A stretch of DNA of 64,000 nucleotides from Pseudoroseomonas cervicalis (lineage in GTDB: Bacteria > Pseudomonadota > Alphaproteobacteria > Acetobacterales > Acetobacteraceae): contig NZ_JAUTAJ010000004.1 in assembly GCF_030818485.1 (NCBI RefSeq), forward strand, positions 3,195,501 through 3,259,500. Reading direction: 5' to 3'. Position 1 is the first letter of the stretch; each line of letters opens with the position of its first letter. This document shows positions 37,138 through 46,250 of the stretch, piece by piece. The notes beneath the pieces were generated by a model that did no database searches, was not told the DNA's origin, and saw only the letters and a program-made list of their open reading frames with translations. The translations under genes were made by a program, and so were the position numbers.

Positions 37138-38023
37138 CGGCGGCGCCCTCGGCCTCGCGGCTGTTCTTGCGCCAGTGGCGCGGGCTCTCCTCGCCATCGC
37201 GCTGCGGGTCGGCGTCGAAGACGATGCGGCTTTCCCCGGCCAGCGCCAGGAAGCGGCTGCCCTTGCAGCGGCCGATCAGGGTCAGGTTGGCCTCGCGCGC
37301 CAGCTCCACCCCCCAGGCGGTGAAGCCGGAGCGGGAGATCAGGATGGGGATGCCCATGCGCACCGTCTTGATGACCATCTCCGAGGTCAGGCGGCCGGTG
37401 GTGTAGAAGATCTTGTCACCAGCGGGCTCGCGGTTGCGCGCCATCCAGCCGGCGATCTTGTCCACCGCGTTGTGGCGGCCGACATCCTCCATATAGACGA
37501 TCGGCTGGTCCTGCCGGCAGAGCGCACAGCCATGGATCGCCCCGGCCTCGAGATACAGGGTGGGCAGGGTGTTGATGGCGCGCAGCAGCCCGTAGAGCCA
37601 CGACGTGCGCAACTCGGCTTCCGGAGGAAGCCGAACCTGAGAAAAACCTTCCATGAGGTCGCCGAAGGCGGTGCCCTGGGCGCAGCCCGAGGTGAGCGTC
37701 TTTTTCCGCAGCTTGGCCTCGTGGTTGGTGGCTTCCGCGGTGCGGACCACGACGACGCCCAGATCCTCGTCATGCTCGATGCCGGTGACGGCATCCTCCG
37801 GCCGCAGCATGCCCTGGTTCAGCAGGTAGCCGAGGGCGAGATCCTCCGGATGGTCGCCGATCGTCATCATGGTGACGATCTCCTGCCCGTTCAGATACAG
37901 GGTCAGGGCGCGCTCGACGGTGACGCTGGTCTCGACCGGGCGGCCGGACTGGTCGAGGCCCTGGACACGCCGGGTCAGGCGCGGATCGGTGGGGTCGGGG
38001 CGGACGCGCAGCGAGGAGCTCAT
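37127..38023 (-). CDS. fdhD: Formate dehydrogenase accessory sulfurtransferase FdhD
   Basis: FdhD passes sulfur to the Mo/W cofactor before it enters formate dehydrogenase. The 298-residue protein has [12 protein letters not shown], the conserved SGCAQG (C114), the essential CxxC as GCALC (C166, C169), [13 protein letters not shown] and [13 protein letters not shown]. The start MSSSLRVRP was chosen over a longer upstream extension that is Pro/Gly-rich and not conserved. It is first in the fdhD-mobA(-small protein) transcript; no fdh structural gene is in the window. Confidence 0.95.
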   Translation of the reverse strand: MSSSLRVRPDPTDPRLTRRVQGLDQSGRPVETSVTVERALTLYLNGQEIVTMMTIGDHPEDLALGYLLNQGMLRPEDAVTGIEHDEDLGVVVVRTAEATNHEAKLRKKTLTSGCAQGTAFGDLMEGFSQVRLPPEAELRTSWLYGLLRAINTLPTLYLEAGAIHGCALCRQDQPIVYMEDVGRHNAVDKIAGWMARNREPAGDKIFYTTGRLTSEMVIKTVRMGIPILISRSGFTAWGVELAREANLTLIGRCKGSRFLALAGESRIVFDADPQRDGEESPRHWRKNSREAEGAADAS

Positions 38024-38081
38024 GCCCCAGGAGATGCCCCCGCCGGGACCGCAGGGGAAGGGGCCGCCTGGAAAGGGACGC

Positions 38082-38768
38082 TCAGGTGATGGCGTGCTGC
38101 GGGTTTTCCCGCTCGCGATGCGCATCCTCGGCGCCGCGCAGCGCCAGCGGGCGCATCAGGAAGGCGGTGCCCCAGCCCCAGCCGCCATTGATGGCCAGCC
38201 ACATCCACCAGGGCGCCTCGAAGCCCGGCACGCGCGGCAGGCTCCCGCTCAGCAGGGTGAAGAGGAAGGCGCCGCAGAGGAAGCCGGTGAGCAGGTCGGG
38301 CAGCGCCCAGACCAGCCGCAGCGCCAGGGACAGCATGGCGCCCAGACCAGCACCGGCCAGCATCAGCGCGTAGAGCGCCGGCAGCCCGCCCCAGAGCGGG
38401 AGGGGCGCGAACAGGAAGCCGCGCTCCGGCACCAGCCGGAAGGCCTGGTGCAGCACGAAGAGGCTGGATTGGTGGACCACCACCACGGCGGCGGCGCCCA
38501 TGATGAGGCCGCCGATGATGGCGCGGCAGGGCCCGGCCGGGATCGGCCGCAGCACCGCCACCAGCGCCATCAGCGCCAGCGCGCCGGAGAGCGCGACCCG
38601 GCCCAGCAGGGCAGGGTCGAGCCGGTCCAGCGCCACCGGCAGCGGCAGGGGGGAGGTCCCCCCATTGCCGGCCATGAACAGGGCGCCGAGGTAACACGCG
38701 ACCGCCACCGCCGCGCCGCGCCAGGCGGCACTCAGCAGCTGGCGGAGGAAGCGTGTCAGCGCCCGCAC
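38082..38768 (-). CDS. Hypothetical integral membrane protein
   Basis: The 228-residue protein has six to seven predicted membrane helices (for instance about 17-33, 58-74, 82-98 and 130-150). It has a positively charged N-terminus and an APWWMWLAINGGWGWG aromatic segment near the last helix. No family is recognised. It lies 23 bases downstream of the aminotransferase gene on the same strand, so the two are probably co-transcribed, though a functional link is not evident. Confidence 0.75.
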   Translation of the reverse strand: MRALTRFLRQLLSAAWRGAAVAVACYLGALFMAGNGGTSPLPLPVALDRLDPALLGRVALSGALALMALVAVLRPIPAGPCRAIIGGLIMGAAAVVVVHQSSLFVLHQAFRLVPERGFLFAPLPLWGGLPALYALMLAGAGLGAMLSLALRLVWALPDLLTGFLCGAFLFTLLSGSLPRVPGFEAPWWMWLAINGGWGWGTAFLMRPLALRGAEDAHRERENPQHAIT

Positions 38769-38791
38769 GGCACCTGGCTACCGCGCGGTCG

Positions 38792-40108
38792 TCAGGCGGC
38801 GCGCTCGGCGACGCATTCGCGCAGCGCCTCGCCCAGCATGTCCATGCCCTCATTGATCAGCGCGTCCGAGGCCGTCAGCGGCACCAGGAAGCGGATGACA
38901 TTGCCGCGCACGCCGCAGGAGAGCAGGATCAGCCCCTTCTGCGCCGCCCGCGCGGTCAGCGCCTTGGCCAGGTCCGGATCCGGGCGGTTGGCGTCGCCGC
39001 CGGCCACCAGCTCCATCGCCACCATGGCGCCGAGGCCGCGGATATCGCCGATCACGCCCTTCAGGCTGTTGGAGTTCTGCAGCTCCTTCAGCCGGCCGGT
39101 CAGCAGCTCGCCGATCTGCTCGGCGCGGGCGCAGAGGCCCTCCTCCTCGATGATGTCGAGCACGGCATTGCCGGCGGCCAGCGCCAGGGGGTTGCCGCCA
39201 TAGGTGCCGCCCAGGCCGCCGGCGGCCGGGCTGTCCATGATCTCCGCCTTGCCGGTGACGGCCGAGAGCGGGAAGCCGCCGGCCAGCGACTTGGCCATGG
39301 TGATCATGTCCGGCTCGACGCCGGAATGCTCGATGGCGAACATCTTGCCGGTGCGGGCGAAGCCGGTCTGCACCTCGTCGACGATCATGACGATGCCGTG
39401 CTCGTCGCAGATGCGGCGCAGCCCGGCCAGCAGCTCGGCCTGGGCGATGTAGAAGCCGCCCTCGCCCTGCACCGGCTCGATGATCATGGCGGCGATGCGC
39501 TTGGGGTCGACATCGGCGCGGAACATCACCTCCAGCGCCTCCAGCGTCTGCTCGACCTCCTTGCCGTGATAGGCCACGGGGAAGGGCAGGTGGTAGATCT
39601 CGCCCGGCATCGAGCCGAAGCCGGCCTTGTAGGGCACGACCTTGCCGGTCAGCGCCATGCCGAGCAGGGTGCGGCCGTGGAAGGCGCCGGAGAAGGCGAT
39701 GACGCCGTTCCGCCCGGTGTGGTGGCGGGCGATCTTCACCGCGTTCTCGATCGCCTCGGCGCCGGTGGTCAGGAACACCGTCTTGCGCGGGCCGCGCGTC
39801 GGCACCGTGGCGTTCAGCCGCTCGGCCAGGCGGATATAGCCCTCATAGGGCATCACCTGGATGCAGGTATGGCTGAAATTGTCGAGCTGGGCGGTGACCG
39901 CCGCCTTGATCTTCGGGTGCAGATGGCCGGTGTTCAGCACCGCGATGCCGGCGGCGAAGTCGATATAGCGCTTGCCCTCGACATCGGTGATCTCGGCATT
40001 CTCGGCCTTGGCCGCGAAGACCGGCATCTGGATCCCGAGACCGCGCGGCACCGCCGCTTCGCGCCTCGCCTGCAGAGCCGCGTTGCTGTCGGCTGCCGTC
40101 ACGCCCAT
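38792..40108 (-). CDS. gabT: 4-aminobutyrate--2-oxoglutarate transaminase
   Basis: The 438-residue class-III PLP aminotransferase converts GABA to succinic semialdehyde. It has FLTTGAEAIENAVKIAR, the GAFHGRTLLGMALTGK block, EPVQGEGGF, DEVQTGFARTG and the PLP-binding Lys K273 in TMAKSLAGGFPLSA. NAEITDVEGKRYIDFAAGIAV and overall similarity are those of GabT rather than ornithine or beta-alanine transaminases, though 5-aminovalerate activity is possible. The succinic semialdehyde dehydrogenase gene is not adjacent. Confidence 0.92.
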   Translation of the reverse strand: MGVTAADSNAALQARREAAVPRGLGIQMPVFAAKAENAEITDVEGKRYIDFAAGIAVLNTGHLHPKIKAAVTAQLDNFSHTCIQVMPYEGYIRLAERLNATVPTRGPRKTVFLTTGAEAIENAVKIARHHTGRNGVIAFSGAFHGRTLLGMALTGKVVPYKAGFGSMPGEIYHLPFPVAYHGKEVEQTLEALEVMFRADVDPKRIAAMIIEPVQGEGGFYIAQAELLAGLRRICDEHGIVMIVDEVQTGFARTGKMFAIEHSGVEPDMITMAKSLAGGFPLSAVTGKAEIMDSPAAGGLGGTYGGNPLALAAGNAVLDIIEEEGLCARAEQIGELLTGRLKELQNSNSLKGVIGDIRGLGAMVAMELVAGGDANRPDPDLAKALTARAAQKGLILLSCGVRGNVIRFLVPLTASDALINEGMDMLGEALRECVAERAA

Positions 40109-40186
40109 CGTCCATGCTCCTGTCGGTCGGGTGAGGGCGGCACGATGCGCCCGCCCCGCCGCCCCGCGCAAGGCCGCGCGAGGGGG

Positions 40187-40210
40187 AATCCGCCCCGGCG
40201 GGGGCGGATT
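40187..40210. terminator. Hairpin upstream of gabT
   Basis: A 10-bp stem AATCCGCCCC with loop GGCG. It lies between the small gene at 40271 and gabT. Only a short TTTT follows, on the plus strand, so it is a weak terminator candidate. Confidence 0.4.
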
Positions 40211-40270
40211 TTCACAGCGCCTATCGCAGTGCGATCAACGGGATGCGCGGCCGGCCGGCGGAGCGCCGGA

Positions 40271-40429
40271 TCAGCCCGCCAGCCCGGCGGCGGCCAGCAG
40301 CAGCAGCCCCGCCAGGCTGAGCCCGAGCCCGGCCAGCACCGCCATGTCCACCTCGGCCGGCGCCATGGCGGGCAGCAGGCAGGCGCCGCCGGCCAGGCTG
40401 TCGGCGCTGCGGTCCTCGTGCTGCGGCAT
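40271..40429 (-). CDS. Small membrane protein (52 residues), unknown
   Basis: The ATG at 40429 follows GGGAGATTCCC. The product has a polar N-terminus (MPQHEDRSADSLAGG), then one hydrophobic helix (about 28-50, MAVLAGLGLSLAGLLLLAAA). No homologue is recognised. It is divergent from the TctC-type gene across an unusually AT-rich stretch with a perfect inverted repeat, which supports a genuine transcription start. Moderate confidence only. Confidence 0.5.
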   Translation of the reverse strand: MPQHEDRSADSLAGGACLLPAMAPAEVDMAVLAGLGLSLAGLLLLAAAGLAG

Positions 40430-40462
40430 GGGAATCTCCCGTAATTACGTTTGACGGACGGT

Positions 40463-40487
40463 ATTATGGGTGATTTACATCCATAAT
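40463..40487. promoter_or_regulatory. Inverted repeat in an AT-rich divergent promoter region
   Basis: ATTATGG and CCATAAT form a perfect 7-bp inverted repeat with an 11-base spacer. Each arm holds a CATAAT -10-like hexamer on opposite strands. The stretch from about 40441 to 40500 is far more AT-rich than its surroundings and separates the 52-residue gene from the TctC-type gene, as expected of a regulated divergent promoter. Confidence 0.5.
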
Positions 40488-40591
40488 CCACAAGAGATTG
40501 CGGTCCTCCGGCCGGGCAGGCCTCCGCGCGGCGGTCTTCCGGCCGCGCCGGAGGGGTTGTACGGCCGGGCCGCCAGCGGAATCACGATGCC

Positions 40592-41587
40592 ATGACGCAG
40601 AATATGCCCCGCCGCGCCCTGCTGCGCGCCGCCGCCGCCTGGGGCCTGGCCGCCCCGCTGCTGCCGGCCGGGCGCGCCCGGGCGGAGGAGGCCGCCGGCT
40701 TCCCCAGCCGGCCGCTGCGGCTGATCGTGCCGGTGGCGCCGGGCGGCAGCCAGGATGTGGTGGCGCGGCTGATCGCCCGCGGCATGGGCGAGGCGCTGGG
40801 CCAGACCATCCAGGTAGAGAATTTGCCCGGCGCCGGCAGCAATCTCGGCTATGAGGCGGCGGCGCGGGCCCGGCCGGATGGCTATACGCTGCTGGCCGGC
40901 TCCGACAGCCTGTCGATCAACGCCGCGCTGTTCCGGCGCCTGTCCTACGACCCGCTGCGCGCCTTCCAGCCGATCCTGCCCGGCGTCGCCGTGCCGCAGA
41001 TCCTGGTGGTGCGGGAGGATTCGCCGCTGCGCGACCTGGCCGGCTTCCTGGCCGCGGCGCGCGCCGACACGCTGGCGGTGGGCACGCCGGGCAATGGCAG
41101 CCTGTCGCATCTGCTGGGCGAGCTGATCCAGCACGCCGCCGGGCTGCGCTGGACGCATGTGCCCTATCGCGGCGGGGCGCTGGCCATCAACGACCTGATG
41201 GCCGGGCATCTGCAGGCGGTGTGGATCAATATCGGCGCGGTGGCCGATGCGGTGAAGGGCGGGCGGCTGCGCGGGCTCGCCGTGTCCTCCGAGGCGCGCA
41301 CCCAGGCGCTGCCCGAGGTGCCGACGCTGGACCAGGCCGGGCTGCCCGGGCTGGCGGCGACCGGCTGGCACGGCCTGGTGGCGCCGGCCGGGCTGGACCC
41401 GGCGGTGGCCGCGACGCTGAGCGCCGCCGGCCAGGCCGCGCTGCGCCGCCCCGAGTTGGCGCAGCGCCTGGCGGGGCTGGGGGTGGAGGTGCTGGACGAG
41501 CCGCCGGAGGCGCTGGGCCGCCGCATCCAGGCGGATGCCGAGCGCTGGGCGGCGGTGATCCGCCGCGGCGATCTGCGCCCCGATTGA
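40592..41587 (+). CDS. Bug/TctC-family tripartite tricarboxylate transporter substrate-binding protein
   Basis: The 331-residue periplasmic binding protein has a Tat-like signal (PRRALLRAAAAWGLAAPLLP, cleavage near AEEA), followed by the Bug signature PLRLIVPVAPGGSQDVVARL, ENLPGAGSNLGYEAAARARPDGYTLL and HVPYRGGALAINDLMAGHL. Such proteins bind carboxylates or other small organic compounds. The TctA/TctB membrane partners are not adjacent, as is common in Acetobacteraceae with many orphan Bug genes. The ligand is unknown. Confidence 0.9.
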   Translation: MTQNMPRRALLRAAAAWGLAAPLLPAGRARAEEAAGFPSRPLRLIVPVAPGGSQDVVARLIARGMGEALGQTIQVENLPGAGSNLGYEAAARARPDGYTLLAGSDSLSINAALFRRLSYDPLRAFQPILPGVAVPQILVVREDSPLRDLAGFLAAARADTLAVGTPGNGSLSHLLGELIQHAAGLRWTHVPYRGGALAINDLMAGHLQAVWINIGAVADAVKGGRLRGLAVSSEARTQALPEVPTLDQAGLPGLAATGWHGLVAPAGLDPAVAATLSAAGQAALRRPELAQRLAGLGVEVLDEPPEALGRRIQADAERWAAVIRRGDLRPD

Positions 41588-41617
41588 GGCGCGGGCCGGA
41601 CGGGCAGCGTTCTGGGC

Positions 41618-41821
41618 TCAGCCCAGCGCCAGCTCGCCCAGCATGCGGCGGGCCTCGGCGTCGCCGGCGATGGCGACGATCGAGCCGGTGCCCTCGCCGG
41701 GCAGGAATTCCTCCAGCGGGCGCAGCGCGAGCGACAGGGCGTGGCGCTGGGCCCAGGCGCGGATCTCGGTCTCGCGGCTGGCGGGCAGGATGATCAGGCC
41801 GGTGGGGGCGGTCGGGCTCAT
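41618..41821 (-). CDS. Small hypothetical protein
   Basis: The 67-residue product starts MSPTAPTGLIILPASRETE and ends GDAEARRMLGELALG, a compact alpha/beta pattern without membrane helix or signal. No family is recognised. It is 13 bases downstream of another small gene on the same strand, so the two are probably co-transcribed. Confidence 0.6.
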   Translation of the reverse strand: MSPTAPTGLIILPASRETEIRAWAQRHALSLALRPLEEFLPGEGTGSIVAIAGDAEARRMLGELALG

Positions 41822-41834
41822 GCGCTCTTCTCTT

Positions 41835-42071
41835 TCAGGCGCGGGCCACGGCGCCGTAGGCGTCGTTGCTGGTGGCGCGGATGACATTGGCGAAGAGGCG
41901 CAGCGCGTCCGGGCCGCCCTGGTCGATCAGGGCACCGCCCTCCATCTCGCGGGCCAGCAGCTCGGCATGGCCGGCCAGGGTCTCGGCGGCGCGGCGCAGC
42001 GCCTCCTGCGAGAAGGCGATCTGCTGCTGCTCGGAGAAATCGTGCCAAGTGGCGGTACGGCTCGGGGACAT
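41835..42071 (-). CDS. Small helical hypothetical protein
   Basis: The 78-residue product is mostly amphipathic helix (TWHDFSEQQQIAFSQEAL, then RRAAETLAGHAELLAREME) and ends RATSNDAYGAVARA. It vaguely resembles phasin-like helical proteins but is too short for a firm call. An upstream ATG at 42140 would add 23 basic residues. It probably forms a unit with the 67-residue gene that follows. Confidence 0.6.
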   Translation of the reverse strand: MSPSRTATWHDFSEQQQIAFSQEALRRAAETLAGHAELLAREMEGGALIDQGGPDALRLFANVIRATSNDAYGAVARA

Positions 42072-42155
42072 TGGGGGTAGTCCGGATGAGGCCGTCTTGG
42101 CTCGGTGGCGCCCCGCTTGGGGTCGTCGTAGGGGCATCATGCCGGGGCCGGGTTA

Positions 42156-42179
42156 ACCCCCGCTGAATCCAGCGGGGGT
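42156..42179. terminator. Hairpin downstream of rlmB
   Basis: A 10-bp stem ACCCCCGCTG with loop AATC, about 100 bases past the rlmB stop on the minus strand, followed by TTAA rather than a T-run. A likely but weak terminator. Confidence 0.45.
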
Positions 42180-42281
42180 GGATGGCGATTTTTTCGCCCT
42201 GCGACGATTTTTCTGCCGCGTGCCGTTCCGGCGTCCCTGCGGGGGGCGCCGGGATTCGGGCGCCCTCCGGCGCGCGGGCGC

Positions 42282-43250
42282 TCAGCCGCCGCGCGACAGC
42301 TCGTAGAGCGCGATGGCCGCGGCCACCGAGACGTTCAGGCTTTCCATCTCCGGCCGGATCGGCAGCTTCACCAGCTCGTCGCAGGTCTCGCGCTGCAGCC
42401 GGCGCAGGCCGCTATCCTCGGCGCCCAGCACCAGGGCGGCGGGGCGGTCATGCGGCTTGGCCGCGGCCAGCTCGGTCTTCGCCGTGCCGTCCAGCCCCAT
42501 CACCCAGTAGCCGGCCTTCTGCAGCACGGTGATGGTGCGGGCCAGGTTGACCTCGCGCACCACCGGCACCGTGTCCAGCGCGCCCACCGCGGCGCGCGCC
42601 ATGGCGCCGGTCTCGGGCGGCGCGTTGCGGTCCTGCATCACCACGGCGGCGGCGCCGAAGGCGGCGGCGGAGCGCAGGATGGCGCCGACATTGCGCGGAT
42701 CGGTCACCTGGTCGAGCAGCAGCACCGTGCCGCGGCTCTTCTCCAGCGCGTCCTCCAGCGCCACCGGCGGCAGCGGCTCGGCCAGCAGGGCGGCGCCCTG
42801 GTGCACGGCATCCTCGGTCAGGAAGGTCTGGAAGCGGGCGCGCTCCACCCGCTCGGCCTGCAGCTTCCAGGGCTTTGGCAGCTTCTCCGCCAGCGCCGCC
42901 TCGGCCTCGGCGGTCAGCAGCAGGCGCTTGAAGCGCCGCCGCGGATTGGCCAGCGCCGCGGCCACGGTGTGCAGCCCGTAGAGCCAGAGCGTGTTGGGCG
43001 GCGTCACCTCGCGCGGGGCGCGGCCCGCCTCGGCGCCGCGGGGATTGCGGCCGCCGCGCGGGGTCTCGGTCACGGCGTCGCCGCCACGCGGGCGGCGGGG
43101 GCGCTCCTCCTCCGGCGCGGCGCCGGCGGCATGGCCGGGGCGGCCCGCCGGGCGCTCGGCGTGCCGCTCCTGGGAGCGGCCCTTGGACAGCGGAGAGGAG
43201 GAGGAAGAGGGGCGGCGCGGGCCTTCCGGCCGGCGAGGGGGGCGCGACAT
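42282..43250 (-). CDS. rlmB: 23S rRNA (guanosine(2251)-2'-O)-methyltransferase RlmB
   Basis: The 322-residue SpoU-family enzyme methylates G2251 in the 23S P-loop. After a long basic Arg/Pro-rich N-terminus (about 1-70) come the substrate-binding domain (LWLYGLHTVAAALANPRRRFKRL) and the trefoil-knot domain with LLLDQVTDPRNVGAILRSAAAFG, LVLGAEDSGLRR and IRPEMESLNVSVAAAIALYEL. The start is MSRPPRRPEG at 43250; an ATG three codons upstream is possible. It is divergent from tRNA-Tyr. Confidence 0.93.
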   Translation of the reverse strand: MSRPPRRPEGPRRPSSSSSPLSKGRSQERHAERPAGRPGHAAGAAPEEERPRRPRGGDAVTETPRGGRNPRGAEAGRAPREVTPPNTLWLYGLHTVAAALANPRRRFKRLLLTAEAEAALAEKLPKPWKLQAERVERARFQTFLTEDAVHQGAALLAEPLPPVALEDALEKSRGTVLLLDQVTDPRNVGAILRSAAAFGAAAVVMQDRNAPPETGAMARAAVGALDTVPVVREVNLARTITVLQKAGYWVMGLDGTAKTELAAAKPHDRPAALVLGAEDSGLRRLQRETCDELVKLPIRPEMESLNVSVAAAIALYELSRGG

Positions 43251-43325
43251 GGGCGGCATCCTGGCGATCACCCGCGACGAAGCAAGGGCGGATGACGAAA
43301 ACGCAAAAGAATTGCTCGGGGTGCG

Positions 43326-43354
43326 TTGACACGGGCTGCGAAAACCGGATAGTC
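43326..43354 (+). promoter_or_regulatory. Sigma-70 type promoter of the tRNA-Tyr/tRNA-Gly/tuf unit
   Basis: A consensus -35 TTGACA (43326-43331) is followed at 16-17 bases by GATAGT/ATAGTC, about 30 bases before tRNA-Tyr. A strong promoter is expected for stable RNA and tuf. Confidence 0.75.
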
Positions 43355-43383
43355 CGCCCCGCTCCCGCCGGCCGGGATAGCGC

Positions 43384-43466
43384 GGAGGGGTGCCCGAGTG
43401 GCTAAAGGGGACGGACTGTAAATCCGTTGGCGCACGCCTACGTTGGTTCGAATCCAACCCCCTCCA
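43384..43466 (+). tRNA. tRNA-Tyr (GTA)
   Basis: The acceptor stem GGAGGGG pairs with CCCCTCC, with discriminator A. The anticodon loop is CTGTAAA with anticodon GTA on stem ACGGA/TCCGT. A long variable arm (class II) and the T-arm GTTGG/CCAAC with TTCGAAT are present. CCA is not encoded. Confidence 0.96.
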
Positions 43467-43567
43467 TATCCGGCCTGTCGGCGACATGCTTGTCGCCGGT
43501 GGCCCGGGGCACAATCTTTCCCGGCTGGAGTGGCGCCACGGCGCGGCCGTCGCAACGGACGCGCGGT

Positions 43568-43641
43568 GCGGGTGTAGCTCAATGGTAGAGCCCCAGCCTT
43601 CCAAGCTGGTTGTGCGGGTTCGATTCCCGTCACCCGCTCCA
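43568..43641 (+). tRNA. tRNA-Gly (TCC)
   Basis: The acceptor stem GCGGGTG pairs with CACCCGC, with discriminator T and encoded CCA. The anticodon stem CCAGC/GCTGG carries loop CTTCCAA (anticodon TCC), and the T-loop is TTCGATT. It lies between tRNA-Tyr and tuf, the standard alphaproteobacterial order. Confidence 0.96.
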
Positions 43642-43729
43642 ATCTGTGGAGCGGGCTACGGATCATTGAGCGGGCCATGGGGCGGATAGTGCGCCGGTAT
43701 CGGCGCTGGACCGACAGGGTGACCGATAG

Positions 43730-44917
<1,188 letters not shown>

Positions 44918-44941
44918 GCCGTCGCTTCGGCTGAGTGATGG

Positions 44942-44971
44942 CGGGCCGCCCCGGAAGGGGCGGCCCGTTTT
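44942..44971 (+). terminator. Rho-independent terminator of tuf
   Basis: An 11-bp stem CGGGCCGCCCC with loop GGAA, followed by TTTTC, 24 bases past the tuf stop codon. Confidence 0.92.
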
Positions 44972-45000
44972 CGTTGCGGCCGCCGCTTCGCCTCGGGGCC

Positions 45001-46101
45001 TCAGCGCTCCGGGCGTTCCAGCGCATGCACGCAGAGCGCGCGCAGCACCAGCCGCTGGAAGGAGAGCGGCGCCCGCGTGTCGACCTGGAACAGGGTCTGC
45101 GCCACGAACACCATCTGCCGGGTGAAGAGCGGGTTGCGCTGCGCGATGGCGCGCTGCACCGCCTCGGCCGCGCCGGCGGGGTCGTCCAGCTCCACCGTGG
45201 CGCGGCCGTAATCGGCGCGGCCCAGCGTCACCACCGGCTTCTCATAGACCAGCGCCTCGAAGCCGACGCCGGAATTGACCGTCAGCACGCAGCGGCTGGC
45301 CGGGATCAGCGCATGCACCGAGGCCTCGCTGCGCTCGACCAGGGGGTGGGCCGCCACCTCCTCCAGCATCGCCGCCACGGCGCGGTCGGTGCAGTGCGGG
45401 TGGCGCTTCACCACCACCGGCAGCCCGGCCTGGGCCAGGGTCAGGATCGCCGCCCGCATGCCGGCGACATAATCCTGCGCGAAGCGCTTCAGCGTGACGA
45501 CGGAATCATTCGGCAGCTGCAGCGCGACGAAGACGAAGTCGCGCGCCATGGGCGGCGGCGCCTTCGGGTCCTGCCGCCATTTCGAGGCGCCGGCGGCGGC
45601 ATAGTCGCGCAGCAGCCTGGCGTGATGCGCCTCGGCCAGGCCAGCCGGGATGCGCGCAATCTCCTTCTGCGGGAATTTGCACAGCTCCGACCAGCCGGAG
45701 AATCCCTCGCGCTCGAAATGCAGCATGAAGGGCAGGTAGCCGGCCTTGTAGTGCCAGGTGCGCGGCTTGCGCCCCAGCGTGTGCCAGGAGAGGTGGATGC
45801 AGCCCTCGCCGCCCGGATCCTCCTGCGGGTGGTGCAGCAGCAGCGGCGCCTGGGCCTGTTCCAGCACCGCCAGCATGCCGTCGCGCATCGGCGCGAAATC
45901 CGCCACATGCGGCCGCCAGGCCAGCGTCCAGCGCGGCCGCAGCACCAGCTGCAGGAAGCGCAGATAGGGCAGCGGCTCCTCGCAGCGCCAGAAATCCGCC
46001 TGCACCTTCTTCACCAGCCGGCGGAAGGCGCCGCTGTAATAGGCCTCGGTGAAGGCCGTCAGGCTGGGGAATTCCATCGCCTTCGGATCCTCGATGGGCA
46101 T
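45001..46101 (-). CDS. Capsular polysaccharide biosynthesis (KpsS/KpsC-like) family protein
   Basis: The 366-residue protein has a C-terminal region like PF05159: [25 protein letters not shown] and the block [19 protein letters not shown] with [11 protein letters not shown]. The N-terminal half ([20 protein letters not shown]) is not recognised. It may transfer a Kdo-type sugar or otherwise act in capsule anchor synthesis, complementing the KpsC-like gene 20 kb to the left; this is inference. It is divergent from a large GT61 gene, and both interrupt the usual tuf to tRNA-Trp interval. Confidence 0.78.
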   Translation of the reverse strand: MPIEDPKAMEFPSLTAFTEAYYSGAFRRLVKKVQADFWRCEEPLPYLRFLQLVLRPRWTLAWRPHVADFAPMRDGMLAVLEQAQAPLLLHHPQEDPGGEGCIHLSWHTLGRKPRTWHYKAGYLPFMLHFEREGFSGWSELCKFPQKEIARIPAGLAEAHHARLLRDYAAAGASKWRQDPKAPPPMARDFVFVALQLPNDSVVTLKRFAQDYVAGMRAAILTLAQAGLPVVVKRHPHCTDRAVAAMLEEVAAHPLVERSEASVHALIPASRCVLTVNSGVGFEALVYEKPVVTLGRADYGRATVELDDPAGAAEAVQRAIAQRNPLFTRQMVFVAQTLFQVDTRAPLSFQRLVLRALCVHALERPER

Positions 46102-46250
46102 GCGCGCTCCCCTCTGCCGCGCCCGGGCGGTCCGGGCCGCGCGATCAAGACGCGCGAGCCGCCGCGGCGCAAGGGGCCGCGGCGGGCGGCGGCGCCTTGC
46201 GCGGCGGGGTCGCTTGCGGCTCCATGCGCGCCGAGCAAGATGGGTCCGTC

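Noticed and set aside
43390-43689. A small protein frame reading [14 protein letters not shown]
   Set aside because: It is a translation of tRNA-Tyr and tRNA-Gly, a well-known annotation artefact.
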